Positions 26,826 through 35,466 of a stretch of DNA of 35,681 bases are shown in pieces. The position numbers were made by a program, and so were the translations under genes. The stretch comes from Vreelandella hamiltonii (GTDB taxonomy: Bacteria; Pseudomonadota; Gammaproteobacteria; Pseudomonadales; Halomonadaceae). The stretch lies in assembly GCF_014651775.1 (NCBI RefSeq), contig NZ_BMXN01000032.1, positions 1 through 35,681 on the forward strand. Reading direction: 5' to 3'. The notes beneath the pieces were generated by a model. The model had not been told where the DNA came from. It was given only the letters and a program-made list of their open reading frames with translations, and searched no databases. How positions within the stretch are numbered: the stretch's first letter is position 1; every line of letters starts with the position of its first letter.

Positions 26826-27534
26826 CACGCTCACCTTATTGACCGCAACGCCCTTGTTTGCCGTGGGCCTGACGCTCGCGGCTTACCTCTTGGGCACCGC
26901 GCTGTTCCGGCGGCTGGGCAACCCTGCCTGGCTACCCGCCATACTGATTGCCGCCTTGCTGCTGGCGGCCACGCTTGCCGTGCTGGGCTTGCCTTACCCC
27001 ATTTACCAACAGGGGGCGACCTGGCTGACCGTACTGCTGGGGCCTGCCACCGTGGCACTCGGCATGCCCCTTTATCAACAGCTACCGCGTATCCGTGAGC
27101 TATGGCGCCCCTTGGCGGCTTGCCTGCCCGTGGCGGCGTCTCTGGCCGCCTGCTATTCCCTGGGGATTGCCTGGCTGCTCGGCGCCAGCCCAGAAGTACT
27201 CGCCTCCATTGCAGCCAAGTCCGTCACTGCCCCGATTGCCATCGGGATCACCGAACAGTTGGGTGGCAGCGTTGCCTTGTTGATGGGCGCGCTGCTGGTC
27301 ACTGGCGTCGCCACCATCCCGATGGTAAGCCTCGCTGCCAGATGGCTGAACATTACCGACGAGCGCCTGCTCGGCTTCGCCCTGGGGCTCAACGGCCATG
27401 CCATTGGCACCGTCAGGGCCTTTGAGATGAGCCCCACTGCCGGTGCCTTTGCCTCCCTCGGGATGAGTTTGACGGGCATATTCACCGCGTTGCTGCTGCC
27501 GCTCGCCTGGGGTCTGGTGGGGGCTGGCAACTGA
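26815..27534 (+). CDS. LrgB family membrane protein
   Basis: 239 aa, about six to seven helices. Family hallmarks are LLGPATVALGMPLYQQL (about 61-77), AAKSVTAPIAIGITEQLGGS (about 130-149) and GFALGLNGHAIGTVRAFEMS (about 184-203). It is the obligate partner of the preceding LrgA-type gene and overlaps it by 11 nt. ATG 26815 was chosen over GTG 26809 because GGGA is better spaced from it; both are possible. Together the pair may export or import a small organic acid; the position beside glycolytic and pentose phosphate genes favours a carbon overflow role over lysis control, but this is inference. Confidence 0.87.
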   Translation: MASDTLTLLTATPLFAVGLTLAAYLLGTALFRRLGNPAWLPAILIAALLLAATLAVLGLPYPIYQQGATWLTVLLGPATVALGMPLYQQLPRIRELWRPLAACLPVAASLAACYSLGIAWLLGASPEVLASIAAKSVTAPIAIGITEQLGGSVALLMGALLVTGVATIPMVSLAARWLNITDERLLGFALGLNGHAIGTVRAFEMSPTAGAFASLGMSLTGIFTALLLPLAWGLVGAGN

Positions 27535-27592
27535 GCAACGGGCGCTGAAGTACGTTATCATCTAGCCACTTTTTTTGGGGCCGCTTCGCGAC

Positions 27593-28630
27593 ATGGCTAA
27601 CGCAACCGCTAAGTTTCGCATTGCAATCAATGGGTATGGACGTATCGGCCAGTGCGTACTGCGTGCACTGGTGGAGCGTGGCCATCCCGATCTGGAAGTG
27701 GTCGCCATCAACGAACTTTCCGACCTGGCTACCATCACCTATCTCACCCGCTACGACACCACCCACGGGCGTTTTCCTGGCGAGGTCGAGAACGAGGGTG
27801 ATGCCTTGGTGATCAACGGCCAGCGCATTCAGGTGCTATGTGAACGCGCCCCCGATGCGCTTCCCTGGAAAGCCCTGGATATCGATCTGGTACTGGAGTG
27901 CTCAGGAAGCTTCAAGGATCGCGCCACGGCGGAGCGGCACCTGAAGGCCGGTGCACGGCAGCTGCTGTTTTCCCAACCGGCAGAAAACGACGTGGATGCC
28001 ACCATCGTGTGGGGGATCAACGAGCATGAGCTCAGCGGTGCACAGCGCATCCTCTCGGCGGCGTCCTGCACCACGAACTGCCTGGTGCCCTTGCTGACGA
28101 TACTGGATGAAGCGCTGGGGCTGGAGCACGGTGTCACCACCACGATTCACTCGGCCATGAACGACCAGCCAGTCATCGACGCCTACCACCAGACCGACCT
28201 GCGCCTTACCCGCTCGGCGATGCAGTCCATCGTCCCGGTCGATACTGGGCTTGCGGTGGGCATCAGCCGTCTGATGCCAACGCTGGCAGGCCGCTTCGAA
28301 TGTCTGCACGTGCGCGTTCCCACGATCAACGTCTCGGCCATGGATGTCTCGCTTACCGTACGCCGCGACACCGATGCCCAGCAGGTCAATTCACTGCTAC
28401 GCGAGGCCAGCCAACAGCGGCTGGCGGGCGTGCTGGGCTATACCGAGGCCCCCATGGCCTCCATCGATTTCAATCACGACCCTCGCTCTGGCATTCTGGA
28501 CGCCACGCAAACCAGAGTGGCAGGCAAGCGCCTGCTCAAGCTGCTGTGCTGGTTTGACAACGAGTGGGGGTTTGCCAACCGTATGCTGGATATCAGCCAG
28601 CGACTGGCAACGCTACGCCAGCGGGTATGA
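27593..28630 (+). CDS. epd: Erythrose-4-phosphate dehydrogenase
   Basis: A 345-aa GAPDH-fold enzyme. NAD+-binding INGYGRIGQ (about 12-20), catalytic Cys159 in SAASCTTNC and His186 in [17 protein letters not shown]. The SAM(N/H)DQ-VIDAYH segment, instead of the HA-T-TQK-VDGPS of GapA, and [18 protein letters not shown] point to Epd, which oxidises erythrose-4-phosphate to 4-phosphoerythronate for pyridoxal phosphate synthesis. Gene order with pgk and fba agrees with epd-pgk-fba in E. coli. ATG 27593 was chosen although only a distant GGGG precedes it; a TTG 18 bp earlier is unlikely. A glycolytic GAPDH role cannot be wholly excluded. Confidence 0.92.
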   Translation: MANATAKFRIAINGYGRIGQCVLRALVERGHPDLEVVAINELSDLATITYLTRYDTTHGRFPGEVENEGDALVINGQRIQVLCERAPDALPWKALDIDLVLECSGSFKDRATAERHLKAGARQLLFSQPAENDVDATIVWGINEHELSGAQRILSAASCTTNCLVPLLTILDEALGLEHGVTTTIHSAMNDQPVIDAYHQTDLRLTRSAMQSIVPVDTGLAVGISRLMPTLAGRFECLHVRVPTINVSAMDVSLTVRRDTDAQQVNSLLREASQQRLAGVLGYTEAPMASIDFNHDPRSGILDATQTRVAGKRLLKLLCWFDNEWGFANRMLDISQRLATLRQRV

Positions 28631-28674
28631 CCGCCACGACCTTTCATTCGCTTGAACACGAGGAAACCGCTCAC

Positions 28675-29841
28675 ATGAACGTGCAAAAGATGACCGACCT
28701 GCCACTGGATGGGCAGCGCGTACTGATTCGTGAAGACCTGAATGTGCCGATCAAGAACGGCCGTGTTTCCAGCGATGCTCGCCTGCGTGCTGCGCTGCCG
28801 ACCATACAAGCTGCCGCCAAGGCGGGCGCCAAAGTACTGCTCATGAGCCACCTGGGCCGCCCCACGGAAGGTGAACCCGCTGACGAGTTCTCGCTGGCCC
28901 CTGTCGCCGAGCACCTGGGCGAACTGCTCGGCAGCCCCGTCAAACTGGTCAACGACTACCTCGACACCGCCCCGACGCTGCAGAACGGTGACGTGGTACT
29001 GCTGGAGAACGTGCGCTTCAATCGTGGCGAGAAGAAAGACGACGAACAGCTTGCCAGGCAGTATGCCGCACTGTGCGACATCTTCGTCATGGACGCCTTT
29101 GGAACCGCTCACCGTGCCCAGGCCTCTACCCATGGCGTCGCGCGCTTTGCTCCCCAGGCATGTGCTGGCCCTCTGCTTGCCCAGGAGCTTGATGCCCTGG
29201 AGAAAGCGCTGGCCAATCCCGCACGCCCCATGGCAGCCATCGTCGGCGGCTCAAAGGTCTCTACCAAGCTGGACGTGCTGAACGCACTGTCGGAAAAATG
29301 CGATCAATTGATCGTCGGTGGTGGTATCGCCAACACCTTTATTGCGGCAGCAGGCTATAATGTGGGCAAATCGCTCTACGAAGCAGACCTGCTCGACCAG
29401 GCCAAGGCGCTGATGGCCAAGGTGAAGATTCCGCTGCCTACCGATGTAGTGGTGGCCACCGAGTTTTCCGAAGCAGCAGAGGCAGTGGTCAAGCCCGTCG
29501 ATCAGGTGGCAGACAACGAAATGATTCTGGACATCGGCCCCGATACGGCAGCCCATCTGGCCAGCCTGCTCAAGGATGCTGGCACGATTCTGTGGAACGG
29601 CCCCGTAGGCGTGTTTGAAATCGACCAGTTCGGCAAGGGGACCGAGGTCATTTCCCGAGCCATTGCCGACAGCGCCGCGTTCTCTATTGCTGGAGGTGGA
29701 GACACCTTGGCGGCCATCGACAAGTACGCGATTGCCGACCAAGTCTCCTATATCTCGACCGGTGGCGGAGCATTTCTCGAATACGTGGAAGGCAAGCAGC
29801 TGCCGGCCGTTGCCGCGCTGGAAGCCGCTGCTCAGCGCTGA
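28675..29841 (+). CDS. pgk: Phosphoglycerate kinase
   Basis: 388 aa (E. coli 387). It interconverts 1,3-bisphosphoglycerate + ADP and 3-phosphoglycerate + ATP. The N-domain substrate residues are seen in [10 protein letters not shown] (about 17-26), MSHLGRP (about 57-63) and [10 protein letters not shown] (about 107-116); the C-domain has GGSKVSTK (about 190-197), [10 protein letters not shown] (about 304-313) and GGGDTLAA (about 342-349). ATG 28675 has AGGAAA about 9 nt upstream. It is 44 bp after epd, 40 bp before fba, same strand. Confidence 0.97.
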   Translation: MNVQKMTDLPLDGQRVLIREDLNVPIKNGRVSSDARLRAALPTIQAAAKAGAKVLLMSHLGRPTEGEPADEFSLAPVAEHLGELLGSPVKLVNDYLDTAPTLQNGDVVLLENVRFNRGEKKDDEQLARQYAALCDIFVMDAFGTAHRAQASTHGVARFAPQACAGPLLAQELDALEKALANPARPMAAIVGGSKVSTKLDVLNALSEKCDQLIVGGGIANTFIAAAGYNVGKSLYEADLLDQAKALMAKVKIPLPTDVVVATEFSEAAEAVVKPVDQVADNEMILDIGPDTAAHLASLLKDAGTILWNGPVGVFEIDQFGKGTEVISRAIADSAAFSIAGGGDTLAAIDKYAIADQVSYISTGGGAFLEYVEGKQLPAVAALEAAAQR

Positions 29842-29881
29842 CACTTAGAACCCTGAACATACAACCCAATAAGGTGACCCC

Positions 29882-30946
29882 ATGGCTTTGATTAGCATGC
29901 GCCAGATGCTCGACCACGCCGCCGAATACGGCTACGGCATTCCCGCGTTCAACGTGAACAACCTGGAACAGATGCGGGCCATCATGGAAGCCGCTGACGC
30001 GACTGACTCGCCGGTGATCGTGCAGGCATCTGCTGGCGCACGCAAATACGCTGGCGCCCCCTTCCTGCGCCACCTGATTCTGGCGGCGGTGGAAGAGTTC
30101 CCGCATATTCCGGTCGTCATGCACCAGGATCACGGCACCAGCCCGGCCGTCTGCCAGCGCTCCATTCAGCTCGGCTTCTCCTCCGTGATGATGGATGGCT
30201 CCCTGGGCGAAGACGGTAAAACGCCGATGGATTACGACTACAACGTTGACGTGACCCGTCGTGCCGTTGAAATGGCCCATGCCTGTGGCGTCTCTGTAGA
30301 AGGCGAACTGGGCTGTCTGGGCAGCCTGGAAACCGGCATGGCCGGTGAAGAAGACGGCATTGGCGCCGAAGGCAAGCTGGATATGGAGCAGATGCTCACC
30401 GACCCGGAAGAGGCTGCCGAGTTCGTCAAGGCGACCCATGTGGACGCCCTGGCCATTGCCATCGGCACCAGCCACGGCGCTTACAAGTTCACCAAGCCGC
30501 CCACGGGCGATACGCTCTCGATCCAGCGTATCAAAGAGATCCACGCTCGTATTCCGGATACCCACCTGGTCATGCACGGCTCCTCCTCGGTGCCCCAGGA
30601 GTGGCTGGAAGTGATCAACCGCTACGGTGGTCAGATCCCGGAAACCTACGGTGTACCGGTAGAAGAGATCATCGAGGGCATCAAGCACGGAGTGCGCAAG
30701 GTCAACATCGATACCGACCTGCGTCTGGCCTCGACCGGCGCCGTGCGTCGTTTCATGGCCGAGAACCCATCAGAGTTCGATCCGCGCAAGTTCCTGAAAG
30801 AAACCGTCACGGCCATGCGCGATCTGTGTATTGCCCGCTATGAAGCCTTTGGCACCGCAGGCAACGCGAGTAAGATCAAGCCGATCAGCCTGGAAGCCAT
30901 GTTCCAGCGCTACGAGCGTGGTGAGCTGGCGCCCAAGATCAAATAA
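29882..30946 (+). CDS. fba: Class II fructose-bisphosphate aldolase
   Basis: A 354-aa zinc-dependent aldolase of the type found in pseudomonads and Calvin-cycle cbbA loci, not the E. coli FbaA subtype. Motifs: [12 protein letters not shown] (about 19-30), HQDHG with catalytic Asp83 and zinc ligand His84, [11 protein letters not shown] (about 140-150), GTSHGAYK (zinc ligand His) and MHGSSS (zinc ligand His), and NIDTDLR. It cleaves fructose-1,6-bisphosphate to the two triose phosphates. AAGGTGA precedes the ATG. It ends the tkt/epd/pgk/fba run with a strong terminator. Confidence 0.96.
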   Translation: MALISMRQMLDHAAEYGYGIPAFNVNNLEQMRAIMEAADATDSPVIVQASAGARKYAGAPFLRHLILAAVEEFPHIPVVMHQDHGTSPAVCQRSIQLGFSSVMMDGSLGEDGKTPMDYDYNVDVTRRAVEMAHACGVSVEGELGCLGSLETGMAGEEDGIGAEGKLDMEQMLTDPEEAAEFVKATHVDALAIAIGTSHGAYKFTKPPTGDTLSIQRIKEIHARIPDTHLVMHGSSSVPQEWLEVINRYGGQIPETYGVPVEEIIEGIKHGVRKVNIDTDLRLASTGAVRRFMAENPSEFDPRKFLKETVTAMRDLCIARYEAFGTAGNASKIKPISLEAMFQRYERGELAPKIK

Positions 30947-30967
30947 GCAGCGCCTCGCGACGACATC

Positions 30968-30993
30968 AAGGCGGCCTTCGGGTCGCCTTTTTT
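30968..30993 (+). terminator. Rho-independent terminator of fba
   Basis: 9-bp stem AAGGCGGCC/GGTCGCCTT (one G-U) closed by a stable TTCG tetraloop (30977-30980), followed by a T-run ending at 30993. Confidence 0.92.
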
Positions 30994-31022
30994 ATTGCAA
31001 TGCAGCAATAATGAGCTATTAC
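30992..31022 (+). promoter_or_regulatory. Promoter with overlapping palindrome before the phasin-like gene
   Basis: TTATTGC (30992-30998), AATGCA, GCAATAA (31005-31011) is a perfect inverted repeat. It overlaps a -35 TTGCAA (30995-31000) and precedes a -10 TATTAC (31017-31022) at 16-bp spacing. TGC/GCA-rich palindromes of this style are bound by the PHA regulator PhaR in front of phasin genes in other proteobacteria; that link is from memory and tentative. Confidence 0.4.
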
Positions 31023-31062
31023 TAAACAACACCGCCCATTTCTTCACCAGGTAGCCTTCTCC

Positions 31063-31407
31063 ATGAAGCACACCCCTCTGCCAATGCTGACACCGCCCCT
31101 GATGTTCCTTGACCTGTGGAAAGCAGGCATCATGGGCATGGAGCTATGGAGCTCTTCGCTCTCCACGATTTCCATGCGTCAGCAACTATGGCAAACGCAG
31201 CCCTTTTTCAGTCCTGCCATGATGCGTGAAAACCAGCGCATGGTGACTGAAAAGATCGAGGCCAGCGTGGAAGCTGGCCTCATCATGCAAAAAGTCTTGT
31301 TCAGCGCCATGCGCGGTCAGTACGCGCCATGGTGGACAACCAGTCAACAAGCCATGAAGCCTTATCATCGGCGCAGCAGTGCCAACTCACGACGCTTGTC
31401 GCGTTAA
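31063..31407 (+). CDS. Small cytosolic protein, possibly phasin-like
   Basis: 114 aa. No domain is certain. The N-terminal half is rich in Met, Leu and Trp (LDLWKAGIMGMELW), the centre reads ENQRMVTEKIEASVEAGLIMQK, and the tail is basic (RRSSANSRRLSR). The MV-EK-EA-EA pattern after an amphipathic start resembles short polyhydroxyalkanoate granule-associated proteins, common in halomonads. A palindrome at its promoter would fit PhaR-type control. No signal peptide or TM. Start at 31063 has AGGTAG about 10 nt upstream. It stands alone, converging on the next minus-strand gene (11 bp gap). Treat as hypothetical. Confidence 0.6.
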   Translation: MKHTPLPMLTPPLMFLDLWKAGIMGMELWSSSLSTISMRQQLWQTQPFFSPAMMRENQRMVTEKIEASVEAGLIMQKVLFSAMRGQYAPWWTTSQQAMKPYHRRSSANSRRLSR

Positions 31408-31418
31408 GCGGCATCGCA

Positions 31419-31736
31419 TTACTGATCGCTGCTTTGCTCTTCACTGCTCTGTTCGTCTTCACCTTGCAACATGGCGTCATCGGCACTGCCGGTGCCCCCA
31501 GTGCCGCCTTCGGCATGCTCTTCATCATCGTCGCCAGCATCTTCCTGCGCTTGTGAGGCGGGCTGTTCGTCGCGTCGGACGGCCCCCGCCTTGATACCGT
31601 ACGTCTCTTCCAGCGCCGCATCATCCAACGCTTCGTGCTGTCCATTCTCAGCCGCGGTGTCTGCCCACGCGCTGGCCGCGACTACACACAAGGATGCACT
31701 CAAAACCCAAGGTAATAGCCAAGGGGATACTCGCAT
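31419..31736 (-). CDS. Small exported acidic protein of unknown function
   Basis: 105 aa. Clear Sec signal peptide (about 1-25, MRVSPWLLPW...SAWA, cleavage before DTAAENG). The mature part is very acidic and low in complexity: EALDDAALEETYG, then runs of Asp, Glu, Gly, Ser and Gln (DAGDDDEEHAEGG, EDEQSSEEQ), as expected of an exported, intrinsically disordered protein in a halophile. ATG 31736 has an ideal AAGGAG seven bases upstream; an ATG 6 codons earlier (31754) is weaker. I do not recognise a family. The strand is supported by the ribosome binding site plus signal peptide, against a competing plus-strand frame. It diverges from the phosphatase gene; 31737-31961 holds no other gene. Confidence 0.68.
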   Translation of the reverse strand: MRVSPWLLPWVLSASLCVVAASAWADTAAENGQHEALDDAALEETYGIKAGAVRRDEQPASQAQEDAGDDDEEHAEGGTGGTGSADDAMLQGEDEQSSEEQSSDQ

Positions 31737-31961
31737 ATCAATCTCCTTTTTCATGATGCATGTCGTTGCACCTGTTCACTATAGCCGCTCCGAGGGATAA
31801 GCACCTGCCAGGGGCTTTCCCGACGTGCAGCGACTCCGCCATCGACGAAAACGTAAAAAATTATCAAACAGTGTTCACAAAGGAGCTAAAATCCCGTTCA
31901 ATAGCAAGATGGTCGGCTTACCCCAACATGCGTAGTGCTTCAGGTACTGCAAGGAACTGAC

Positions 31962-32660
31962 ATGCCGCTTCCACTTTTGTTGTTTGACTGTGATGGCACG
32001 CTCGTCGATAGCGAACCCCTGCTTGCCGAAGAAATGGCACGCGGCCTCAATACGGTGGGGCTTCCCTTCGCTGCCTCCGACTATATGGGCGAATTTCGTG
32101 GCGCCCGCTTTCGCAGGATCGTCGCCGAGCTGCAGGACCGCCATGGTCAAGTCGACATCGAACAACTCGAGCGCATGGAGCACGATATGCGCGCCAACCT
32201 GGCCACGCGACTGACCAACGAACTCACCACCATTCCCGGGGCACTGGAAGCACTGGAAGCCTTGTCGCACTACCCCAGCGCGGTGGTTTCCAACGGCCCG
32301 GAAACGAAGATACGCGCGGCGCTGAAAGCAACGGGCCTGACCCATTACTTCGATAATCGCCTGTTCAGCGGCTATACCGCCAACTGCTGGAAACCCGAGC
32401 CGTGCCTGCACTTACATGCGGCCAGCATCATGGGGTTTGCTGCCGCACAGTGCATTGCCATCGACGATGCGCTGGTCGGCGTCAGGGCAGCACTTCAAGC
32501 GGGCATGACGGTGATTCATTTAAACCGCTTTCCAGATGCCGAAAATACCCCGGAAGGCGCTATCATGATCAGTAACATGTATCAGTTGCCTGCCGTTGTG
32601 GAGCGTTTGACCCGCGAGCGATGGCACACGGCAATGCCGCATCACTCGACAGCGAAATAA
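31962..32660 (+). CDS. HAD-superfamily hydrolase, YieH-like phosphatase
   Basis: A 232-aa subfamily IA HAD phosphatase. Motif I is FDCDGTLVDSE (about 7-17; nucleophile Asp8, acid Asp10), motif II VVSNGP (about 107-112), motif III Lys in WKPEP, motif IV IAIDDALVGVRAA with Asp pair. VVSNGP, LFSGY and WKP are shared with E. coli YieH, a 6-phosphogluconate phosphatase; substrate identity here is inferred. ATG 31962 has AAGGAA 6 nt upstream; a TTG or ATG 9 codons earlier lacks this. yciH follows after 19 bp, probably co-transcribed. Confidence 0.87.
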   Translation: MPLPLLLFDCDGTLVDSEPLLAEEMARGLNTVGLPFAASDYMGEFRGARFRRIVAELQDRHGQVDIEQLERMEHDMRANLATRLTNELTTIPGALEALEALSHYPSAVVSNGPETKIRAALKATGLTHYFDNRLFSGYTANCWKPEPCLHLHAASIMGFAAAQCIAIDDALVGVRAALQAGMTVIHLNRFPDAENTPEGAIMISNMYQLPAVVERLTRERWHTAMPHHSTAK

Positions 32661-32679
32661 CCCTCAGCAGAGACAAGAC

Positions 32680-33054
32680 ATGGCTTCATTACGTGACCAA
32701 CTGGGTGGTCTGGTGTATTCCACCGAGCATGGCAAGACATGCCCCCAGTGCCGTGCCGCGATTGACGACTGCCACTGCGAAGACGCCAGCGAACAGGCAC
32801 GATTGGCTACGTTGGATGGCATCGTGCGAATTCGACGAGAGACCAGTGGCCGCAAAGGCAAGGGTGTGACCACCATCAGCGGTATACCGCTGGCCCACGC
32901 GGAGCTGAAAGCACTGGCCAAGACCCTGAAGCAGCGCTGTGGCACCGGTGGCGCCGTCAAGGAGGGCGTGATCGAAATCCAGGGAGATCATCGCGAAACC
33001 CTGCGTGACGCGCTAACCTCCATGGGGTATCAGGTAAAATTGGCAGGCGGTTGA
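32680..33054 (+). CDS. yciH: YciH/SUI1 translation factor-like protein
   Basis: A 124-aa eIF1 (SUI1) homologue. The N-terminal extension has CPQC and CHC (about 21-24 and 31-33), a possible zinc site. The SUI1 core (about 50-120) includes RRETSGRKGKGVTTISGI, LKALAKTLKQRCGTGGAVKEGVIEIQGDHRE and the final MGYQVKLAGG, all typical. E. coli YciH influences start-site fidelity. It follows the phosphatase gene by 19 bp. Confidence 0.94.
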   Translation: MASLRDQLGGLVYSTEHGKTCPQCRAAIDDCHCEDASEQARLATLDGIVRIRRETSGRKGKGVTTISGIPLAHAELKALAKTLKQRCGTGGAVKEGVIEIQGDHRETLRDALTSMGYQVKLAGG

Positions 33055-33115
33055 AGTATTGATGTAGCACCAATCGCTCTACTTCTGGTAAACGGCTCAA
33101 GGGCAAGGCATCGCA

Positions 33116-34024
33116 ATGGTTTGGTTGGAATACCTGCTACCTCTCATTTTCCTGTTTCCGATGGCGGCAATGGGCGGTATCGTGCTGGCGCTGCGCAGTC
33201 TGCATGATGCGCGCGTGCAGTCTCCTTTCGATGCCCCGCTTCACGAGCCTGGGCAGGCACTGCGTTACCGGCTGGATCAAGCATTCTCGAGCCTGTTTCT
33301 AAACGGTACGCTAGGGCCTTTGGTGAGTCTGGCGCCCTTGGTCTACGGCATGGGCCGCATGCTGTTCGTGGAGCAGCAGGACTGGGTGGAGTGGGCACTG
33401 TACGGGCTGCTCAGCACGCTGCTGGTACTGGCGTTTTCACTGCTGCTGGTACGCGATTATCAGCGTATCCGTCGCCTGAAGCTGGGGCTGGCCTGCGAGC
33501 TGGCCGTTGGCCAGGAGCTGGAGCGACTCATCCGCCCGGAGGCACACCCTTACTATGTGTTTCACGACGTACCTACCGACAGCTTCACCATCGACCACGT
33601 GGTCGTGACGCCCCATGGCGTCTTTGTCGTCGAAACCCGCGCCAGAGCGCTGGCGATAGGTTCGGATGGCCGCGAGCTCAATAGCGTGGCCGTCGAACGC
33701 GAACGGCTGCGCTTTCCCCATTGGCAGGAGCGTCGCCCACTGCACAAGACGCGTCAGGGGGTCAATTGGCTCACCCAGTGGCTGGAGCGACGCTGTGGGG
33801 TGCCTGTTCCCGTTCGAGGCGTGCTGGTGCTGCCTGGCTGGCAAATCGATACCAGCGAGGCAGCTTCGGACATTCTGGTGGTCAGCGGAGAGCGGTTGTC
33901 ACGCCAGTTGAGCGAGCTTAAACCGGGCCATATGAGCGACGTCATCCATGACAAGGTCATCCATACCTTGCTGGAACGGGTACGGCTGATGGAGCTAAAA
34001 CACTTGCGCCACCCGTCGGTTTAA
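33116..34024 (+). CDS. Membrane-anchored NERD-domain protein
   Basis: 302 aa. Hydrophobic helices at about 5-25, 64-84 and 93-112 anchor a cytosolic NERD (nuclease-related) domain at about 128-240. Motif residues are Glu134, Asp160 in TIDHVVV and Glu173 in FVVETRA. The usual last catalytic residue of the PD-(D/E)xK-like E-x-K motif is Lys, but here it is Arg175 (ETR), so nuclease activity is doubtful. Role unknown; related proteins occur near DNA-processing genes. Its stop codon overlaps the convergent dgt stop codon (TTAA at 34021-34024). Confidence 0.82.
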   Translation: MVWLEYLLPLIFLFPMAAMGGIVLALRSLHDARVQSPFDAPLHEPGQALRYRLDQAFSSLFLNGTLGPLVSLAPLVYGMGRMLFVEQQDWVEWALYGLLSTLLVLAFSLLLVRDYQRIRRLKLGLACELAVGQELERLIRPEAHPYYVFHDVPTDSFTIDHVVVTPHGVFVVETRARALAIGSDGRELNSVAVERERLRFPHWQERRPLHKTRQGVNWLTQWLERRCGVPVPVRGVLVLPGWQIDTSEAASDILVVSGERLSRQLSELKPGHMSDVIHDKVIHTLLERVRLMELKHLRHPSV

Positions 34025-35352
34025 TCCCCGCGCAGCCGCCCGCCCATCTCCTGGGCAAGGTCCACGGCGTAGTGGTCGGTCATGCCACCAATGAAATCCA
34101 GCATACGACGGTAGCTGTCGTAGAGCGTCCAGGAGGGCAGCGGCGTGTTTTCACCGATCAGTGCCAGCACGCGCTGATGCTTGAAAGAGCTCTGCCCGGT
34201 ATGGTGTAGCTCATGGGCAGCACCAATGAACGCCTCCAGCAGAATCCCCAGCGTGGTGTAGGCACCGATTTCCAGCTTGGCCTTGCGCTCGTTCTGGAAA
34301 ATGCGTTCTCGAGCCAACTGCTTGGCAGACTGCACGCCCCAGCCCAGATCCGGATGGCAAAGCTCCAGCAGGTCATCGCTCAAGGTACCGCTCAGCAGCG
34401 CCTGCTCATGCTGAACAAACACGGCCGCCACATCATTGACCGCACGCTCCATGGCTGCCCCCCGCAGTAGCGCGATACGGCGGCGCTGCGAGACACTCTT
34501 GCGCTGCATCTCTTCATACTCAGGGGGAAATTCGCCAGCAATCTGACGCAGTATTTCGACGACTTCTTCGTAACGCAGAATCCCCATTTCGAGGCCATCT
34601 TCCAGATCCAGCAGCGCATAACAGATGTCATCCGCTGCTTCGACCAGCCACGCCAGTGGATGACGGCACCAGCGCTGCTCGCCCTGAGGAATCAGACCCA
34701 CGGCGTCAGCGACTTCCTTGAGCAACGCCTGCTCGGACTGATAACAGCCAAACTTGCCAGCGCGGCCACCATAGCGAACGGTCCAGGGATATTTCAACAG
34801 AGTCCCCAGGGTTGCTGCAGATAACCGCATGCCGCCGTTGAACTGGTTGTACTCGATCTGCGTAATGACACGAAATCCCTGAGCATTACCCTCATAGGTC
34901 AGCAGATCCTGGCGCTCCTGTTCGGAGAGCCCCTCCAGCAAGCCACTCCCCTCGGCACGGCGAAACCAGTCACGAATGGCATATTCACCGGCATGGCCAA
35001 AGGGGGGGTTACCGATGTCGTGCCCGAGACAGGCCGTTTGCACGATGACGCCCAGGTCAGCTGGGGTGATCCACTCCGGCAGCCGATCACGCAGCAACTC
35101 GCCGACGATCATGCCCAACGAGCGGCCCACACAGCCGACTTCCAGGGAGTGGGTCAACCGCGTATGGATATGGTCATTTTCGGTAAGGGGATGCACCTGC
35201 GTCTTGCGCCCCAAGCGACGAAAGGAGCCTGAGAAAACGATGCGGTCATGGTCCTTGTGGAAAGGAGTGCGCCCTATTTCGCGGTTACTGCCGGGGCGCT
35301 TGTCATGTAAGCGCTGAGGGGAAAGTAACTGATCCCATTGCATTTGTGTCAT
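34021..35352 (-). CDS. dgt: Deoxyguanosinetriphosphate triphosphohydrolase-like protein
   Basis: 443 aa, HD superfamily. It hydrolyses dGTP (or other dNTPs) to the nucleoside and triphosphate. N-terminal GRTPFHKDHDRIVFSGSFRRLGRKTQV (about 28-53) and metal residues His68 (TRLTHS), His111-Asp112 (CLGHDIGNPPFGHAGE) and a later Asp (ADDICYALLDLED) are clear. ATG 35352 is placed 7 nt after AGGAGG; a GTG six bases earlier would shorten the spacing too far. It ends sharing TTAA with the convergent NERD gene. Upstream it is preceded by the terminator of an rRNA operon. Confidence 0.94.
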   Translation of the reverse strand: MTQMQWDQLLSPQRLHDKRPGSNREIGRTPFHKDHDRIVFSGSFRRLGRKTQVHPLTENDHIHTRLTHSLEVGCVGRSLGMIVGELLRDRLPEWITPADLGVIVQTACLGHDIGNPPFGHAGEYAIRDWFRRAEGSGLLEGLSEQERQDLLTYEGNAQGFRVITQIEYNQFNGGMRLSAATLGTLLKYPWTVRYGGRAGKFGCYQSEQALLKEVADAVGLIPQGEQRWCRHPLAWLVEAADDICYALLDLEDGLEMGILRYEEVVEILRQIAGEFPPEYEEMQRKSVSQRRRIALLRGAAMERAVNDVAAVFVQHEQALLSGTLSDDLLELCHPDLGWGVQSAKQLARERIFQNERKAKLEIGAYTTLGILLEAFIGAAHELHHTGQSSFKHQRVLALIGENTPLPSWTLYDSYRRMLDFIGGMTDHYAVDLAQEMGGRLRGD

Positions 35353-35420
35353 CGGCACTCCTCCTTGGAGCCTTCATTCTGACATAAAAGCACCAGGTGT
35401 AGACAAATTTAACGCACAGC

Positions 35421-35453
35421 AAAAAGCCCCGAACACAGTGTGCTCGGGGCTTT
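35421..35453 (-). terminator. Terminator of the rRNA operon
   Basis: Outer stem AGCCCCGA (35425-35432) with TCGGGGCT (35444-35451), extended inside by CAC/GTG around a short loop, and on the minus strand followed by TTTTT (35421-35425). It lies 14 nt beyond the 5S remnant, where rrn terminators are expected. No gene is seen from 35353 to 35420. Confidence 0.9.
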
Positions 35454-35466
35454 CTACGATATAAGT

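Noticed and set aside
29684..30688. 334-residue frame antisense to pgk and fba
   Set aside because: Covers parts of two certain genes and their intergenic gap; no ribosome binding site or recognisable domain.
31329..31556. Plus-strand 75-residue frame with hydrophobic segments, a possible small membrane protein
   Set aside because: It overlaps the end of the plus-strand small gene and most of the minus-strand acidic protein, which has an ideal ribosome binding site and signal peptide. No ribosome binding site precedes this frame; its hydrophobic look is the antisense reflection of acidic codons.
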